Assembly: GCF_030272615.1 (NCBI RefSeq)
Contig: NW_026729284.1
Location: forward strand, 1 to 64,000
DNA from: Cryptomeria japonica
Taxonomy: Eukaryota > Streptophyta > Pinopsida > Cupressales > Cupressaceae
Direction: 5' to 3'
DNA: 64,000 bases
Part shown: positions 32,312 to 46,705 of the stretch, piece after piece
Layout: the number at the start of each line of letters is the position of its first letter
Numbering within the stretch: position 1 is the stretch's first letter
Program-made: the position numbers and the translations under genes
Notes under the pieces: generated by a model
What the model saw: only the letters and a program-made list of their open reading frames with translations
Told to the model about the DNA's origin: nothing
The model's database searches: none

Positions 32312-34525
32312 TATATATGTTATGTTCGATGCAATGTTGTGATTATTTTGAGGAAATATTTTGATACATGTATCTTATGTACAATGGTGAAATTTTATTT
32401 GGAGTTGAAATTATTCCCATATCCTTCTATCTACCTATTACACACATTTATTCCCATGAATAGTTACCCAACCTTATATGTGCATGCTGCCATACATTTT
32501 GTTTATATTTAAGAAGTTATGACGCTCACCCTTACAAAAAAATCTCATCTAGTTCTTACTTGTCTAGATCTAATCATTTGATTGTGTAAGATTATTTTTC
32601 TAGTCACATGATTGACCACAAAATTCGGCACCTAAGCCTCATATTTAAAAATTAATAAATATAATTAATTTTCACCAAATAATCCTTTTTACTTTCACCT
32701 AGAGTTGAAAAAAAAAAGAAGCTTACATCATTAGGTGTTATGAGTTACAATTTAATGAAATTTAGTTTTATTTATTCCATATTTGTCATCTTTCAAGAAT
32801 CCTCTCTCATTGTCTAGTATTAAAGTAGAATAAATAGTGAAACATTTAGATTTAATAAATGAAAAAGAATAACAAACTTGTAATTGATAGCCCTTGCTTG
32901 CTATCATCAATATTTGTACATTTTCTAGGGATTTAATTAAGGAAATTTATCTCTTAAAGACATAATAAAGATCATTCAAGTTATTTCAAACTATTGATAG
33001 TCTCGAGATGTTTAAGAAGATAAGACTAGATTGAGTTTCACCTAGAGGGAAGCAAAATGTTTGTCAAGCCATAAGAATATAAAGATTTCATGATCACAAA
33101 TTCGACCCATAATTCTAATCTTTAACTTTATAGAACAAAGGATTAATATAGAATTTGAGACCATATTTATGAAGAGAGATTGCCTTTCTAAATTACAAAG
33201 ATAAAATAATCTAGAATCTTCATTAGAAATCAAAATTAGTTAATCAAAATATTACATACCCTTATTCATGATATGTATTTCTAAATATAATAGATATAGT
33301 TATCAATTTTCTATTACCCACCTATCTTTAATTAATTCAAACTAAGGGGACATTTTGATAAGTAATGTTCTCTTTTGTTCTCAAATTTCACTTGTAAGAT
33401 ACAAGCTACCAATGGGACATTTGTTTTTCTATTTTGTAGGTTCTCATGATGAGAGCATGTTGAAAGTATATAGTTAAATTATTATTTAAGTTATCATGTC
33501 TTAATAGGGTTGATTACTTATATGGACACATCAACTTCATATAATCTATATCTAATTAGATATCAAATTTACATGAACATTTTTGAGTGCTATAATATTT
33601 TTGATGCATGATCAATTAGGATTCAGACACAATTCAATGTAACGGAAAATATAATTATGAAACTAGCATATATATGTTATTTTCTATGCAATATTGTGAA
33701 TATTTTTAGGAAATGCTTGGATACATATATCTTATGAACAATACTGCAATATTGTATGGAATTTTGACTATTCTCCTATCCTTAGGTATATTAATATACA
33801 TATGCATTCCCATGAATAGTTACCTAATTTTATATGCGCACACTACCATACATTATACTTATCTAAGAAGTTATGACACTTATCCACACACGAACTCTCA
33901 TCTAGTTCTTTTTTCCTTAGATCTAGTCATTTGATTGTCTAGGATCATTTCTATAGTCACATGATTGACCACATAATTACACACCTTAGCCTCATATTTA
34001 AACAAAAATAAATAAATAAATTACCAACTAATGCTCTTTACCTTCCCCATCTAGAGTTGCAAAAGTACAAGCTTGGATGATCAGATGTTTTGTGTTACTG
34101 TGTTACCTATTAATTTTTATGTTTACAAATGATTTTTGTTGGATTTTTTGGTTTCATATTTATAAATGTAAATTTAGGTTAGTCAAATGTTCATATTTCT
34201 TACTTAGTTGAGCAATCTCCTATTTTATTCGTAAAAGTTCACTTGTGAGATGGAAGCTATTCATGGAATATTTTTCTTCTATCTTTTAGGCTCTCATAAG
34301 GAATGCATTTTTAATGATGTACTTGTATGATCATGTCTAGATAAGGTCCCTTACTTTATATGGACCCACCCTCTTTTGTAATGAAGAGAGATTGCATTTC
34401 CAAATACAAAGGCAAAATAATCTATCCATTCATCAAGAACCCACAATCTTCAATCAAAAGACTAAACACCCTTATACACTTTATTTGTTTTCAAGAATCA
34501 TAAATATAATCATTTAAATATAAAA
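32312..34525. repeat. Diverged direct duplication, unit 2
   Basis: Copy of 3377-5590. The base at 32570 is C, as in unit 1, while unit 3 has T at 61495. Confidence 0.6.
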
Positions 34526-34761
34526 ATAATTTACAAAAATATTATTGACAGTAAATCTAACATTCAACTTGAAGCATACACATATCAAATCAGCTCTAAG
34601 CACGCAAGTATCTGATTTGAACACAGATGTAGATACTTTGTACACTTCTAATAATATGAAAACATTTAATATTATAAGACATAGTTGAATACGATCAAAG
34701 TCATGTAGAAATAAGAAGCTGCAACACTGTATCAGACTTGCAAAAGCAACTTTCCCAAACC

Positions 34762-37421
34762 TTATTTATCGTTCTCATTGCTATGGTAGTATAGGATAGC
34801 AAGCCACTTGGTTTTGGACCGGCGCACCAAGTCCAAAAGCCCCCATCTTTCTAATTTTATCCACACGTATTCCCCCAGACGGTCAGAAAGAAAAGGAAGT
34901 AGACCGTTCAGGTGGTTAAACCTAGCCTTCTTCACTGTAAACTTTGCAGCCATGTAGAAAAAAGTGAAATTACCACAGAAGCAGATGATCAAGCACGCCC
35001 CAAGAATGAACCAAGCCAGCTCGGGATTCATGTTGGAAAGCATGGCATACACTGCAAGCATGAAGCCATAGGCCGTAAAGGCAAACGTGGCACAAACCAA
35101 TAGGTTGGTAATACAGAGGAACAATACCTTATTTCCCGTGGTAATAGGTGTACTCATCTGCCACATCAGCACCACTAAGAGCGACAGAAAGAATGCCACA
35201 CAATCAAAGATGAGAAAAACCTTGAAGGAGGCCAACGGAAGCAGAATCGGCGAACCTAAACTCTTGTCTGAGCCAGTTCCAGGCGCAGGCGCAGGCGAAA
35301 TTCCCGATCCCTTTGAGTCCCCATTTCCATTCCCATCGTCCGTCACGAAACTGCCCGGAGCAGTGAAAGCTGCCGTAAATGACATTGTCGCTAATAGAAC
35401 TGCCACCACTAGTTCTGTGTTGCGCCTGTCCTCATATGTTTTGTCCACCATCTCAACAGCAACCTCATGTTTCTCTGCACTCACCTTTGGAGCGCTGTAC
35501 AAGAATGGCTTGCGATTGGAAGGATAACTGGCCAGAACTGAAATTATCTTGTCAGATTCGTGATAGTGCGTGTTCTCTCTCACGATATCAAAGGCCGTTA
35601 AGCCTGCCTTGTTGACAGCAAACTTGTTTATCCCCGCTATACAAAGCAACGACTTCACCATCTGAAAAATGCAAACTCAAATAAGTTCATAAAAATTAAA
35701 TGATCTATTGGAACTAACTATGCATAAAGATTTCTTCTACGGAAGTTCTTGCCGTGATGATTTTAATTTCTGTCTTCAGTAGAAATACTTTCAGTAATTT
35801 GACTCTATATATAGACGAGATTAGATTAAGAATCTACACAAACCCAAAACTTATATAGCTGTACACAGTAATTGGTTGAAAGAACAAACTTCAGCAGTGA
35901 CAAACAGAGGTTTGTATAAAAAGAGACTTACATTCAAGTCTTTTTTCTTTGCTGCAATATGCAGTGGTGTGTCTCCTTCACTTATCCTCGAAAAAGGAGA
36001 TTTCATTTCACCCGCATCTGTGTTTCCTCCACTTTTCACGGGCTCATCTTTTGGATCTTTCTTTTCAGCCGGATCTGTCTTTCCTCCACTTCGCAGAGGC
36101 TCTTCATGTGGAGGTTTGTCAAGTCCCTTGTTGACCAAGTATGATAAGCCTACCTCTTCGTTCAGGTAATCAACAATTCGCACTTGCCTAACTAGGGCAG
36201 CTAAGTGCAGAACGTTCATTCCACAACTATTCCGTATTTCGACAGCGTCTGGCCTCTCATTTATCAACTCTTGTACTGCTTCCAGATGACCCAATTTCGC
36301 TGCCACACAGATGGGAGTTTCTTGGCTGTCATTAACCCAATAACACAGTTCGGCCTCAAATTTTATTAACTTCTTTATTATATGCACGTAGTTTCTTTCA
36401 ACAGCTATATGCAGAGCTGTGTTGCCAAGTTCGTCCTTACGTTGGATTAACTGCTTCGCATCTGATAAATTTAGTATATGATCAACTAGATCTGTAAAAG
36501 AAGCATCCAAAATCATTGCCTTAAGTTAGATAAGATGTTCTTCAAGAAGGGCCAAGGGTAAGAGAATGCCTAATTTACCTTTGTTGAAGCGATACAGACC
36601 TCAACTAATATAACAACATAAATACAGAATTCAACTAAATACACGAAGAAGTAAAGAAGAACTCATTGGTTATCAACTGTAAACGAACAGAAGCTGAAGT
36701 AAAATAGAAACAACATAATCAAACGACTTGAAAAAATAGAAAGAACTGAAACATGATAGACAATCATCCTCGTGTTATTTAAGATAAAGAAAAAATTGGG
36801 GACAAAATGATATTTGTCTTGAACCGTTAAATTAGGAGATGCTTAGCAGATACTTTTACAAACTTATAGGCAAAGAAATCCTAAAATCGAAATAAAATAA
36901 CCTGAATCTCCTCTGTTTACTGCAACAGATAAACAGTTCCTCTTGTGCACCGTACTTTCGAGTAAGCTCGACGGAGATGCGTCAAATATTGCCTTCACTG
37001 TCTCTAAATTGCCGCTTTCGTAGGCTTTGAACAAAGCTGTTTCATCAAGCTTATTGCGGAGATCCACACCACTTTCTGGTTGTTGGAGTAGAATCTTCAC
37101 AACGTTGGAGAAACCTCCCTGCGCAGCCAAGTGTAACGCAGTATCCTTTTCGGCATTGGTAGCATTCACAAGCAGAGGCTTCACTTCGGGATCGGTTTCC
37201 TTCAGAAGTTGACGATTGAGTTGCAGGAGCTGTTGAATGAAGTGTAGATTTCCTACACTAGCAGCCAAATGGAGAAGAGTATTTTCCCCTCCAGGTGTAA
37301 TATTGTTGAGAGCTGCTTTAAGTTGGGAACTCAGTTGTTGATCGATCCTTAAACGCGTTACCGCAGCTTTGAAGGCGTCAGGATCGATCCTTCCGCCGAG
37401 TTGTTGACCCTCAGTGGCCAT
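34762..37421 (-). CDS. Ankyrin-repeat, PGG-domain membrane protein, second copy, 659 aa
   Basis: Exons 36902-37421, 35932-36491 and 34762-35661. Splice sites and all predicted residues appear identical to the copy at 5827-8486, so both genes should make the same protein. All four hydrophobic segments, the 299-344 linker and the APGSF variant of the PGG motif are retained. The flanking 5' and 3' regions are also duplicated, so cis-regulation should be equivalent unless chromatin differs. Such exact identity argues that the copies are extremely young, recently homogenised, or an assembly product. Confidence 0.9.
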
Positions 37422-38124
37422 GCTAAATATCTGCCGTTACAGCCTTCAACACCAAGGCACGCTTCTTTGTAATAGGATTGAATAATACTACATTCAGTAT
37501 TATGCCAGAAACTACATAATAGAATATGTGGTCTCAGTTTTTCCACAAGGGAAACATTAAAAATACAAGTATCCACATCTTACACTTCAGGGTTTCCACA
37601 ACTTTAGTTGGAATCTCACTTTTTCTTTCGTTGGAACAGATACAACATTTTGACCTTGACTGGGTGCAAATAACCAGTGTTAATTAGCTTTGATTGGGTG
37701 CCAAGTAATTACTCTAGTTTGGTGCGAATAATATGACTATGGGGTGTTCTGCTAGAACATTATTTTTTTAATACTTGAAGTGATCCTACACGTCAAAATT
37801 ACTACAACTTTTTCATAGTTGGAATGTCTATTTTTCTTAGATGAAAGTGTACATTGAAATCAAATACAAATTTTTTTTATCATTTATAATTTAATAATTT
37901 ATTCTATGTGAAATATGTACACATTTTATTTAATGTTGAGTTTATTTCAGTGGATTAGATAATTATTTAATATAGTTATATTTCAATAAACGATATAACT
38001 GTTGTTTAAATTAATTTCTTTCTTTTCATTCTATCATTCTTATTCAATTACATATATTTTCATACATTGCACATTATGTTGTCTTTATTTACACACATTT
38101 TTATACATGTACCATTTACTATAA

Positions 38125-39595
38125 CCGATGCACTGCAAAATAGGATGTTAGGAACACAAACAAAAGACTCAAGAATCAACTGTTAGTGTTAGTATCATAA
38201 ACGAAATACGATCCTAAGCAAGCATATGAAGAGAGATCAAACATTTAATGGAAAGTATGCAAAAACAAAAGAAAGACACAAGACCCTTCCAAATGCTTGC
38301 CAACATGTTCATAGTAGCTTCTCCCTTGTTCCTCTCCTCTCCAAGTTCCACATGAGTGTAGCCCTTAGCTCTTTGCACTACTATGGAAGTCTTATGGAGA
38401 TTCAAGATTTATGAAAAATGATTTAAAATATGCAAATGCAAGCGAAATATGAGAAAGCCTAATTAAGCTATCTTGGTTTTAACCAAAATAACAATGTAGA
38501 TTAGATGACTCCTAAAATGATCTCTTAAATTTCACTATAGATTAGATGCATACAAGATTTCTGGATCTGAATTATGAAGGAATGGGCTCTATTTATAGGA
38601 AAAATAGGGCAATGGATGGTTGAGATTAAGTAATCTCAACAAGGGTCAAGATAGAAAGATTTATGATCCATGTGAGGGCTTTCAACCCAATCCCAGGATG
38701 ACAAATGCCAACATGAGATGGCTTGAGAGGAGAGGGAAGAAGCATTAAATGCTTGAAATGACATGAAGGTTAGGTTAGGAGTTAAGGTTAAGCTTGAGTT
38801 GAATGAATAAAGTCGCTATCCAATGAATAATGCCTTTATCCAATGGCTAAACTCTTGTACAAGAGTTAGTGGGTGAGTTGAGTTAACCATTAATGCTTGA
38901 AGAGACCCATGAGTCAAAAGGATGGTTAAGTTAGAGGAAAGTCTCTAACCATGTGGGTGAGTTGAGTTAAGCATTAATGGTCATGTAAGAGCCATTAATG
39001 GTTTGGAATACTTTAGGCGTTAACCTGTTGAATACATAAAGCCTTTAATGCTTTTCAAAGACTTTGAGGCTTTGAGAAGTGACTTCAAGTTGCCTAGGAA
39101 TGTGACAATATTTAGGAAATGGATTAGGCAAATTAGGAATGGTTTAGAAGAATTTAGAAAGTGGTTAGAATTGTCTAGAAGGGGATTTAAGATGTAAGTG
39201 GGTTTGGTGGGTGAGGGAAAATAGGATTTTAATTAAAATAAAATTCATTTATTTCAACTAAATAGGTGCAACTTGCATTTGTAGGAGAATGCAAGTGGGG
39301 GGAGGGGGGGAGTAGTTTAAGGATTTAAATAAATATTTTATTATTTATTTAAAAGAGGAAAGAGGGTTAAATTCAATAAATATGTTTTATTCATTTAATT
39401 CCTTAAGAATGTAGCTTAATTAATATTTAAATAAATTGAATAATTTATTTAATTAATAGGAGAAGAGGCTGAGGATGAATTAATTAAATTTTAATTTAAT
39501 TAACTGATTATTAATAGTTAAATAATCAAATAAATAGTAAATATTCATTTAATTAAATGGACAGATTTATGTGACTACTTTTGCCCCTCTTTGAG
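38125..39595 (-). mobile_element. Probable minus-strand LTR, unit 2
   Basis: Copy of 9190-10660, with the TATA box at 38586-38599 and the AT-inverted U3 at about 39235-39555. Confidence 0.4.
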
Positions 39596-40139
39596 ACGGT
39601 GCGGTTTATCACATCGTTTCAAAGAAAGAAAAATAGGTGTGAAGAAATATGCCCCATAAATGTTAATTTAGTGGGTGCTATGTCCCCTCGACAGATGGGC
39701 TAAAAAATTTCAAAAAATCGGGTGATCTCTCGAAAAAGAACAAGAAGTTGAGGGGAGGTAGAATACAAGAAATTAGCAATAACGGTGAAATGATGGGAGA
39801 AAAATGGGGGTAAAATGAGGAAATGAGAGACGTTGGAAGTTTAGAGGGACCACAACAGTAAGCGGGGTGAATTAGGGTTAGGGCTGGATGGTATATATGG
39901 GGGGGAAGGGGAAAAAATAGGCTCATTTGCACCTATCTCCTTGGCAGTTTAGAGCTCTGATAGGGAATTTTTGGTGAAGGAGTGAGCAACGATCATCATG
40001 CCTATGCCTATAGAAGATCACCGGCTAGAGTGGATCTGTCGATTCCAACAGCCAGACAACTACAAACCAGCTATACACAAATTTTGAATTTTGTGTTTTG
40101 TGCATTTTTGGCATGTTTTTTCAGGCATCAAAGTCCAAT

Positions 40140-40430
40140 CAAGATAATAGCGCTAAAACCATGTTTTAATGCTATTGTCGCCTAGAATAGCACTATTATG
40201 CCGCAATGGTGCTATTGTATAGTAGTTGTAGCGCTTGTGTTAGGTTTAGTGCTTTCATTACATAGTAGTAGTGGTATTGTAGTATTAGCACGTTTGTATG
40301 TTTGTTGTAGTGCTGTTGTTATTGAATAGCATTGTTGTGTAGTTAATTTAGCGTGTTTGATTGTTTAGCACTTTTGTGCACAAATTGTGGCGCTATTGTG
40401 AGCAGAATAGCACTATTGTGATAAAAATTC
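40140..40430. repeat. Degenerate TAGCRCTATTGT motif array, unit 2
   Basis: Copy of 11205-11495 with no difference seen. Confidence 0.55.
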
Positions 40431-40668
40431 CCCAGTGTTAGAGAACATAGCCTGATGTCTCAGTTGATTGTTTGATTGGTTGTTTTGGTGAATTATAGCA
40501 GCCCCCTTGAGACTAGGTCATTATGATAAATGTCTGTTGTAGTCTAGGATTGCCATAATCGATTACCTATTGAGACCCGAAGATACTTGATCAAAGTATC
40601 TGTTGATAGTCTAGGTTGAAAACTTAAGAAAGTTTGTACCAAAACAACTAATGTTTGTTGATGTGTGT

Positions 40669-42660
40669 AGGAGGACGTGCCTGTTCTACAGATGCCGGAG
40701 CAGCATCCTGCCACATAGCAGCTGACAGAGGCAGACAGATTCTGCGTCGCTGCGACTAGTTTGTACGATATGATCTATCGTCCCGTGATTCGGATGAATT
40801 GCGGACTGATGACAGCACTGGCCGAGCATTGGCATAGTGAGATATGTACCTTCTACCTGGCGATGGGAGAGATGACAGTGATGCTAGAGGATGTGTGGAG
40901 GATACTACACATCCTGATTAGAGGGGAGCTGGTGACCTATGATCAAGCATTAGGGACGACGACGGTGTAGAGAATATTTGCTGATGATGTTTATATTGAG
41001 GATGACTTTGTATCCTAGGAGGACATAGTAGCATTGTATGAGCCTTTACCAATAGTTTTATCCAGGATCGTCGGGGGTTTGGTGTGCCCCGACTGACGTT
41101 CACATGGACTAGCCGTTGGTTGGGACCAGGTGATTGAGAAGATGATGACTGAGAGGACCCACTATGCCTGGGGACCATGTGTGCTAGCACATATTTATAG
41201 GGAGCTACATGAGGTGGTGTACCGAGAGAAGAGATCACTAGCAGTAGGGATCACATTACTACACATCTGGGCTTGGGAGCACTTGCCAGTCACACGAACA
41301 GTCTACTTGATATTTAGGGTGATATATCAGCCCTATGTTTATATGTATGGAGGGATGATGAGCCAGCCCCATCTGAGGAAGTTGGATTTTTTGTGACGGG
41401 CTTTAGATGACCTAGATACAGTGATATGGAGGTTGTATATCGAGTGTGAGCCTTGGGAGGATGATGCAGAAGTGCTACTGTATGTATTTATGACACACTT
41501 TTTGATTGGGCGCACATCCTACCTTATAGAGAGACAGGTGCCAGGGAGAGTGATGAGGCAGTTTTGACGGAGGTAGGGATTGTCGAGAGGCTCAGGGGAG
41601 TATGCATGGGTAGTACGGGAGAGATTTTAGTGGGGACCAATGTTACCATATGATCAGGCCTTGATAGAGTTCCAGAATTTACAGGCGAGACCAGGGCATA
41701 TGAGGCCTGAGATTGTCGATGCAGGGGTGACAGAGGAGTACACACAGTATCATACTGCACATCTGATTATATAGATTTCAGATCCGATCGAGCCTATACC
41801 ACCTTTTGAGGATGAGAGGAGATGATAAAGGAGGAAGAGAGGAGGTCGAGGAGTAGGAGGAGGAGATGGAGGTGGTGGAGGAGGATTTGGTGGAGCAGGA
41901 AAAGGTGGAGGAGGAGATGGAGGTGGTGGAGTATTTGGTGGAGCAGGAGGAGGTGGAGGACGAGGAGGATTTGGTGGTGGAGGGGGATTTGGAGGTGGAG
42001 GTGGTGGAGGAGGATGATTACAGAGGAGAGGTAGAGGGGGAGAGTCGTTGCGACTATCACAGGGTCCACTGATACGAGGGGCTGCCAAAGAAGGAGGTAG
42101 GGATATTGGTGGGGGTGTAGTGCCTATGGAGATGGGAGAGGGAGCCATAGGTGGAGGAGAGGTTCCTATGGAGATGGGAGGGGGAGAGATAGGTGGAGGA
42201 GATGGAGATGTATGGGAGTATATGATTTTACACTCACAGACTCGGTTAGAGGATAGCGAGGCAGAGATTGCAGCTAGAGATGTCCAACTATTTGCATGGG
42301 AGGTGGAGCTGACTGTAGTGAGGAAAGAGAGAGATGATCTGGTGGACAGGTTGAGGGAGGTGCAGGATAGAGTCCAAGTCTTGGAGGGAGCATAGGCATA
42401 GGGTCCAACTGAGGTGGTGTTGAGGGAGATGTGACAGGCAAGTGGAGAGATTGACTATTGGTGGGGAATATATGAGCTGGTTGTGCCAGTTAGTCAGCAA
42501 GCACTGAGCTATTCTAAGATGCGGTGGGCAAGATCAAAGTGGTCACAGAGGGCTCAGAGAAGTGGGGGTGTTATGGGTCCTCCTCAGTGAGGTGGTGGGG
42601 GAGGAGTAGGGGGTAGTCGTGGTGTAGCATCTGGCCAGAGTGCCATTTGAGATATTTTAG
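40669..42660 (+). pseudogene. Plant mobile domain pseudogene, unit 2
   Basis: Copy of 11734-13725 with the same stops. It differs at two bases: T41210 (C12275 in unit 1, a CpG site, in the AHIYRELHEV part) and T42625 (C13690 in unit 1, a CAG context, changing an Ala codon to Val near the end). Both are C-to-T if unit 1 is ancestral. Confidence 0.85.
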
Positions 42661-43608
42661 GTACTTGTTACATTATTATTTTGGACTGTGACTTGGATGG
42701 ATTTTGGTAGTCGATATATTTTGACATCATTGTACTATGATACATGTAATCTTTTTTTTTAATGTGATATATGAAGAGATCCCATGCTTTGATATTATAT
42801 GCATATGTATGATGACACCTATATTGTTGATACAGGATGATGATTATGAGTTATGCTTAGATTCATGCTATGGATGATTTGATTACTATATATACATGGT
42901 GATGATATGATTTCTAGATGCATGCTATGGATGATTTGTCTAATTATGTGGATGCAGGTAGAAGATGGACGATGCTTGTGGTAATGATGTTAATTATGAT
43001 GTAATGATGATGATGTATGCAAAAATAATGAGTTGAAATAATGCATAATGATGTTTGTGATAGATAATACTTGTTCATTTTTTATGATATGATATGAGTA
43101 AATGATGCATGTTGTAAGATGAATCTAAGTGAATCAAATGTGTATGCAAATGTGATGTATGAATGCACTTTAAATGGATGAACAAATGTTGATACAAATG
43201 TTTATGTATGAATGCACTTAAATGAATGTATCTAAATGATGTAATGTTTATGAGATGTATTTAAAATTAATCTAAATGACTAAAATGATTCAAAACATAA
43301 CTAAGTGATAAATGAGATTGAAATGATAATGCAAATAAATGCAAATAGGGGATAAAGAATAATGAATAACTGCACCTTAATGCAATTAAAGGATAATGAA
43401 TAACTGCACCTTAGTGCAATTGGAGGATAATGCATGCATCTCATGAATCTAGATGAAACAAAATGGGGAAAAATGCACCTATGAAATGAATTCTAAATGA
43501 ACTTAAAGGATGATGAAAGGAATGCATATTTAAAATGAATGCACTACATGGATGAATGAATGTTCTTTATAACAAATTCACTTAAATGAAATGCAACTAA
43601 ATTATAGT

Positions 43609-44394
43609 TGTAGACACCTAAAATTGTTTAGTCTAATTAAATAAATATCTTTATTTATTTAATTATTTTAAGCCTAATTCTTCTATTAATTAAATAAATC
43701 TTTATTTATTTAACTAATTCATTTATCCTCTTTTAGCCTTATTTCTCATTTAAATAAATACTTTTATTTATTTAAATTATCCTTTTCCTAAATTAAATAG
43801 ATATCTTATTTATTTAATTGATCCCACTTCCTCTATTAATTAAATAAATCTTTATTTATTTAATTAATTCATTAACCTTTTCTACCCATGACACATGTCA
43901 TTCATCTCTTAATTCCTACACTACCTACCCTTTCATTATTTTCTTATTTTCTCTACCTACCCTCTAATCCTAGCTGACTATTTATCTCTTACACCTCCAA
44001 TCTTATCCCTCCATTTCCTACAGTGTCTTCTATATAAGAGGACACTTCCTTCATTATCAACCCTGATTAGTTGACTTCTCAACTACATTACACTTTCAAA
44101 CTTGCATATGCGATCAAGCCTACTTTCAACCACATTTCCGTTCTTTGTTGAGCTCTTGTGCACATATAAAATCTAAGAGCAAATATATCAAGCAAGATAA
44201 ATGGAGATAGGAAGAATGGAGATCTAAACCCTATTGGACATGTGATGGTATAATCTTTGTGATTTCATTTGATTTGCATTGTCTTAGGTAATCTTCATAA
44301 GTTATGGTGGATCTTTGTTGTTGTTAGGCTAGGGTTTTGTGGTTGAATTCATTTAGTCTTTCAATATTGTTGTTTTCCATTTTCACCATATACA
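43609..44394 (+). repeat. 5' LTR of the gypsy element, unit 2
   Basis: Copy of 14674-15459, with the same five AT palindromes (43634-43867) and TATA box (about 44032-44039). Confidence 0.7.
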
Positions 44395-46705
44395 TTTTGG
44401 CACGCCCCATGGGACATAGATTTTTGTTAGATCTATGTTTTTTGCAGGTTTTTCTAACCCTATATTGCTGTTTTGTAAAACAATTTGGAGAAAACCTTGT
44501 GCAGCTAGGGTTTTGGACACAAAATCAAGATCTTGGAGAGATTTGATCCTATCTCACAAACGTATTAGAATTTTTGCACAGAATTTTATTGGCAAGTTGA
44601 AGACAGTATCAATAGATTTCAATCCAAAATTTAGAATTTTTGGAGCACATTTTCATTTTCTATGAATTTTTTATGATTTTTCATAAACAATTAATTTTGA
44701 GAGCAAATCAGTGAATTGTTCGGGTTTTCTTACATTTTTGGAAATATCTCATAATTATACACAACATCTGTTCTTTGTGATTTTAATTTTGATGCAAAAA
44801 AATTCTTAAAAAATCAGATCTTTAAAGATCCATTCCCAAAACATGACAAGGAAAAAGCTAAAGCCATAGATGAGCAAACCAACTATACCAAAGAATCCTA
44901 TAACTATGATTCAATTGTTGATCACATTTCAATGGACAATTATGTCTCTACCATTATCATCAAGGACAAAACGCATGAGAATTCTACCCAAAGACCCAAG
45001 GTTGTCCTGAAAGGAATTAGATCTTCTTCCGAACCTACCTCTTAGTGTAATGTTACAACTCATCGAGGAAAATTCACTTTACAAGGTGCTCCAGCTAAAA
45101 AGACTACTTCCTTATCAACCAAACTTGAGTATGACCTTGTAGAACAGTTAGGGAAGAAACCCACACCTATCTCCATCCTTGAACTTTTACGCATATCCCC
45201 TGCACATAAGGCCATTCTTGACAAAACCTTGAGAGACACTTCCATCCCTATTGATCTAAACATGGACCAGTTTCAATCCTTGGTGGGATACCTTTCTGTT
45301 CCACACTCCCTTACATTCACAGAAGCTGATGACGCCTCTGTGAGCCAACCACATAATGCACCTTTACACATTGAAACCTTCCTACATAAACATTGAATAA
45401 AGCGAGTCTTGATAGATGGAGGAGCAGGTCTAAACATTTGTACATTGAGCACTATCAAACAATTGGGATATTCTGATAAAGCTGTGAATTCTACAAACAA
45501 AATTACCATCAAAGCATATGATGATGAAGAGCATTCATCCAAAGGCATAGTCACTTTACCTCTTAGAGTTGGGCCAATTACAAAAGATGAGGTTTGTCAA
45601 GTCCTTGACCTCGATCTCACATACAACATATTGCTAGGACGTCCATGGATTCATGAGATGAGCGCATTACCATCTACATACCATCGATGTATCAAGTTTT
45701 CACACAATGGAGTTGAAGTTATCATCAAAGCTGATCCTAACCCATTCATATATTGCAACAATCTATGACCTAGATCAGAAATAACAATCCCAATCAATTT
45801 AGAGGCTATTCCTTCATCAACTTATGTGGATCCAGAATCATTAAAGGCTTCTACATCCAAACAAATAGAGCTAAAAGAAAAATTCAAGATTAAAGACATG
45901 AGATGTGGTGAGTATATCTGTCATGCTGATCAACTCCCACTATCTCCTAAGACATTCAGTCGACAGGAACAACCTACAAAAAATTTGCAATGCCAAGGAA
46001 TTGGGTGTGAACCACCTAGTGTTGTGGCTACTATGTCTGAATGCAAATCACCTCTAGTGCTGCAAGCAGCTCTTGATATCAATAGTCCTAAGAGTGGTTC
46101 CAACAAAGAATCTATTGAGCATATCACCAACCCTCTTGATAACTCACATAGCTTTACCATATCATCCACTTATTCCATTTCCAGTCCTCTCCCAGACTTG
46201 GATCAACAAGAATTACAAAAGCCCTTACTAATTGGGGATGAAAAATTAAGCCTTGAAAAGAAAAAACTAAAAGTGAAAACTAAAGAAAAGTCTTTTAGTT
46301 CAAATCAAAATCAAAAGCTATTGGACTCTGAAAAAATCAAGGTCAAGGATAAAAATCCTATGAAAGAAAAAGAACAAGAGTTGATCTCCCCTAATATCAA
46401 AATAACTGGGGGCAAAAGTTCTACAATTTTAAGTCAAAAAGCATACTTGTTGATCTGAAGTCTCTATCATGTCATGATACTTTCACTTCTTTTCACAAGC
46501 ATAAGCCTTCATCACTCATCCACTTGTTCCACACATTCTTTCCCTTCTAGCAATACATCATGGACCTTTAAGGGAGCTTCCTTGAGGGACTTTGTTATCA
46601 GGGATGCTGAAACTTCTTTAGGTGATTGTGGTATTGTTGCCTTTAAAAAAGAATCTTGTTATTACAATATTCAACATAATTATTAAATTGATACAAGAAG
46701 GATTT
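44395..46705 (+). pseudogene. Gypsy gag-pol remnant, unit 2
   Basis: Copy of 15460-17770. The protease region is at 45399-45765, and the same in-frame stops are present. Confidence 0.8.
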
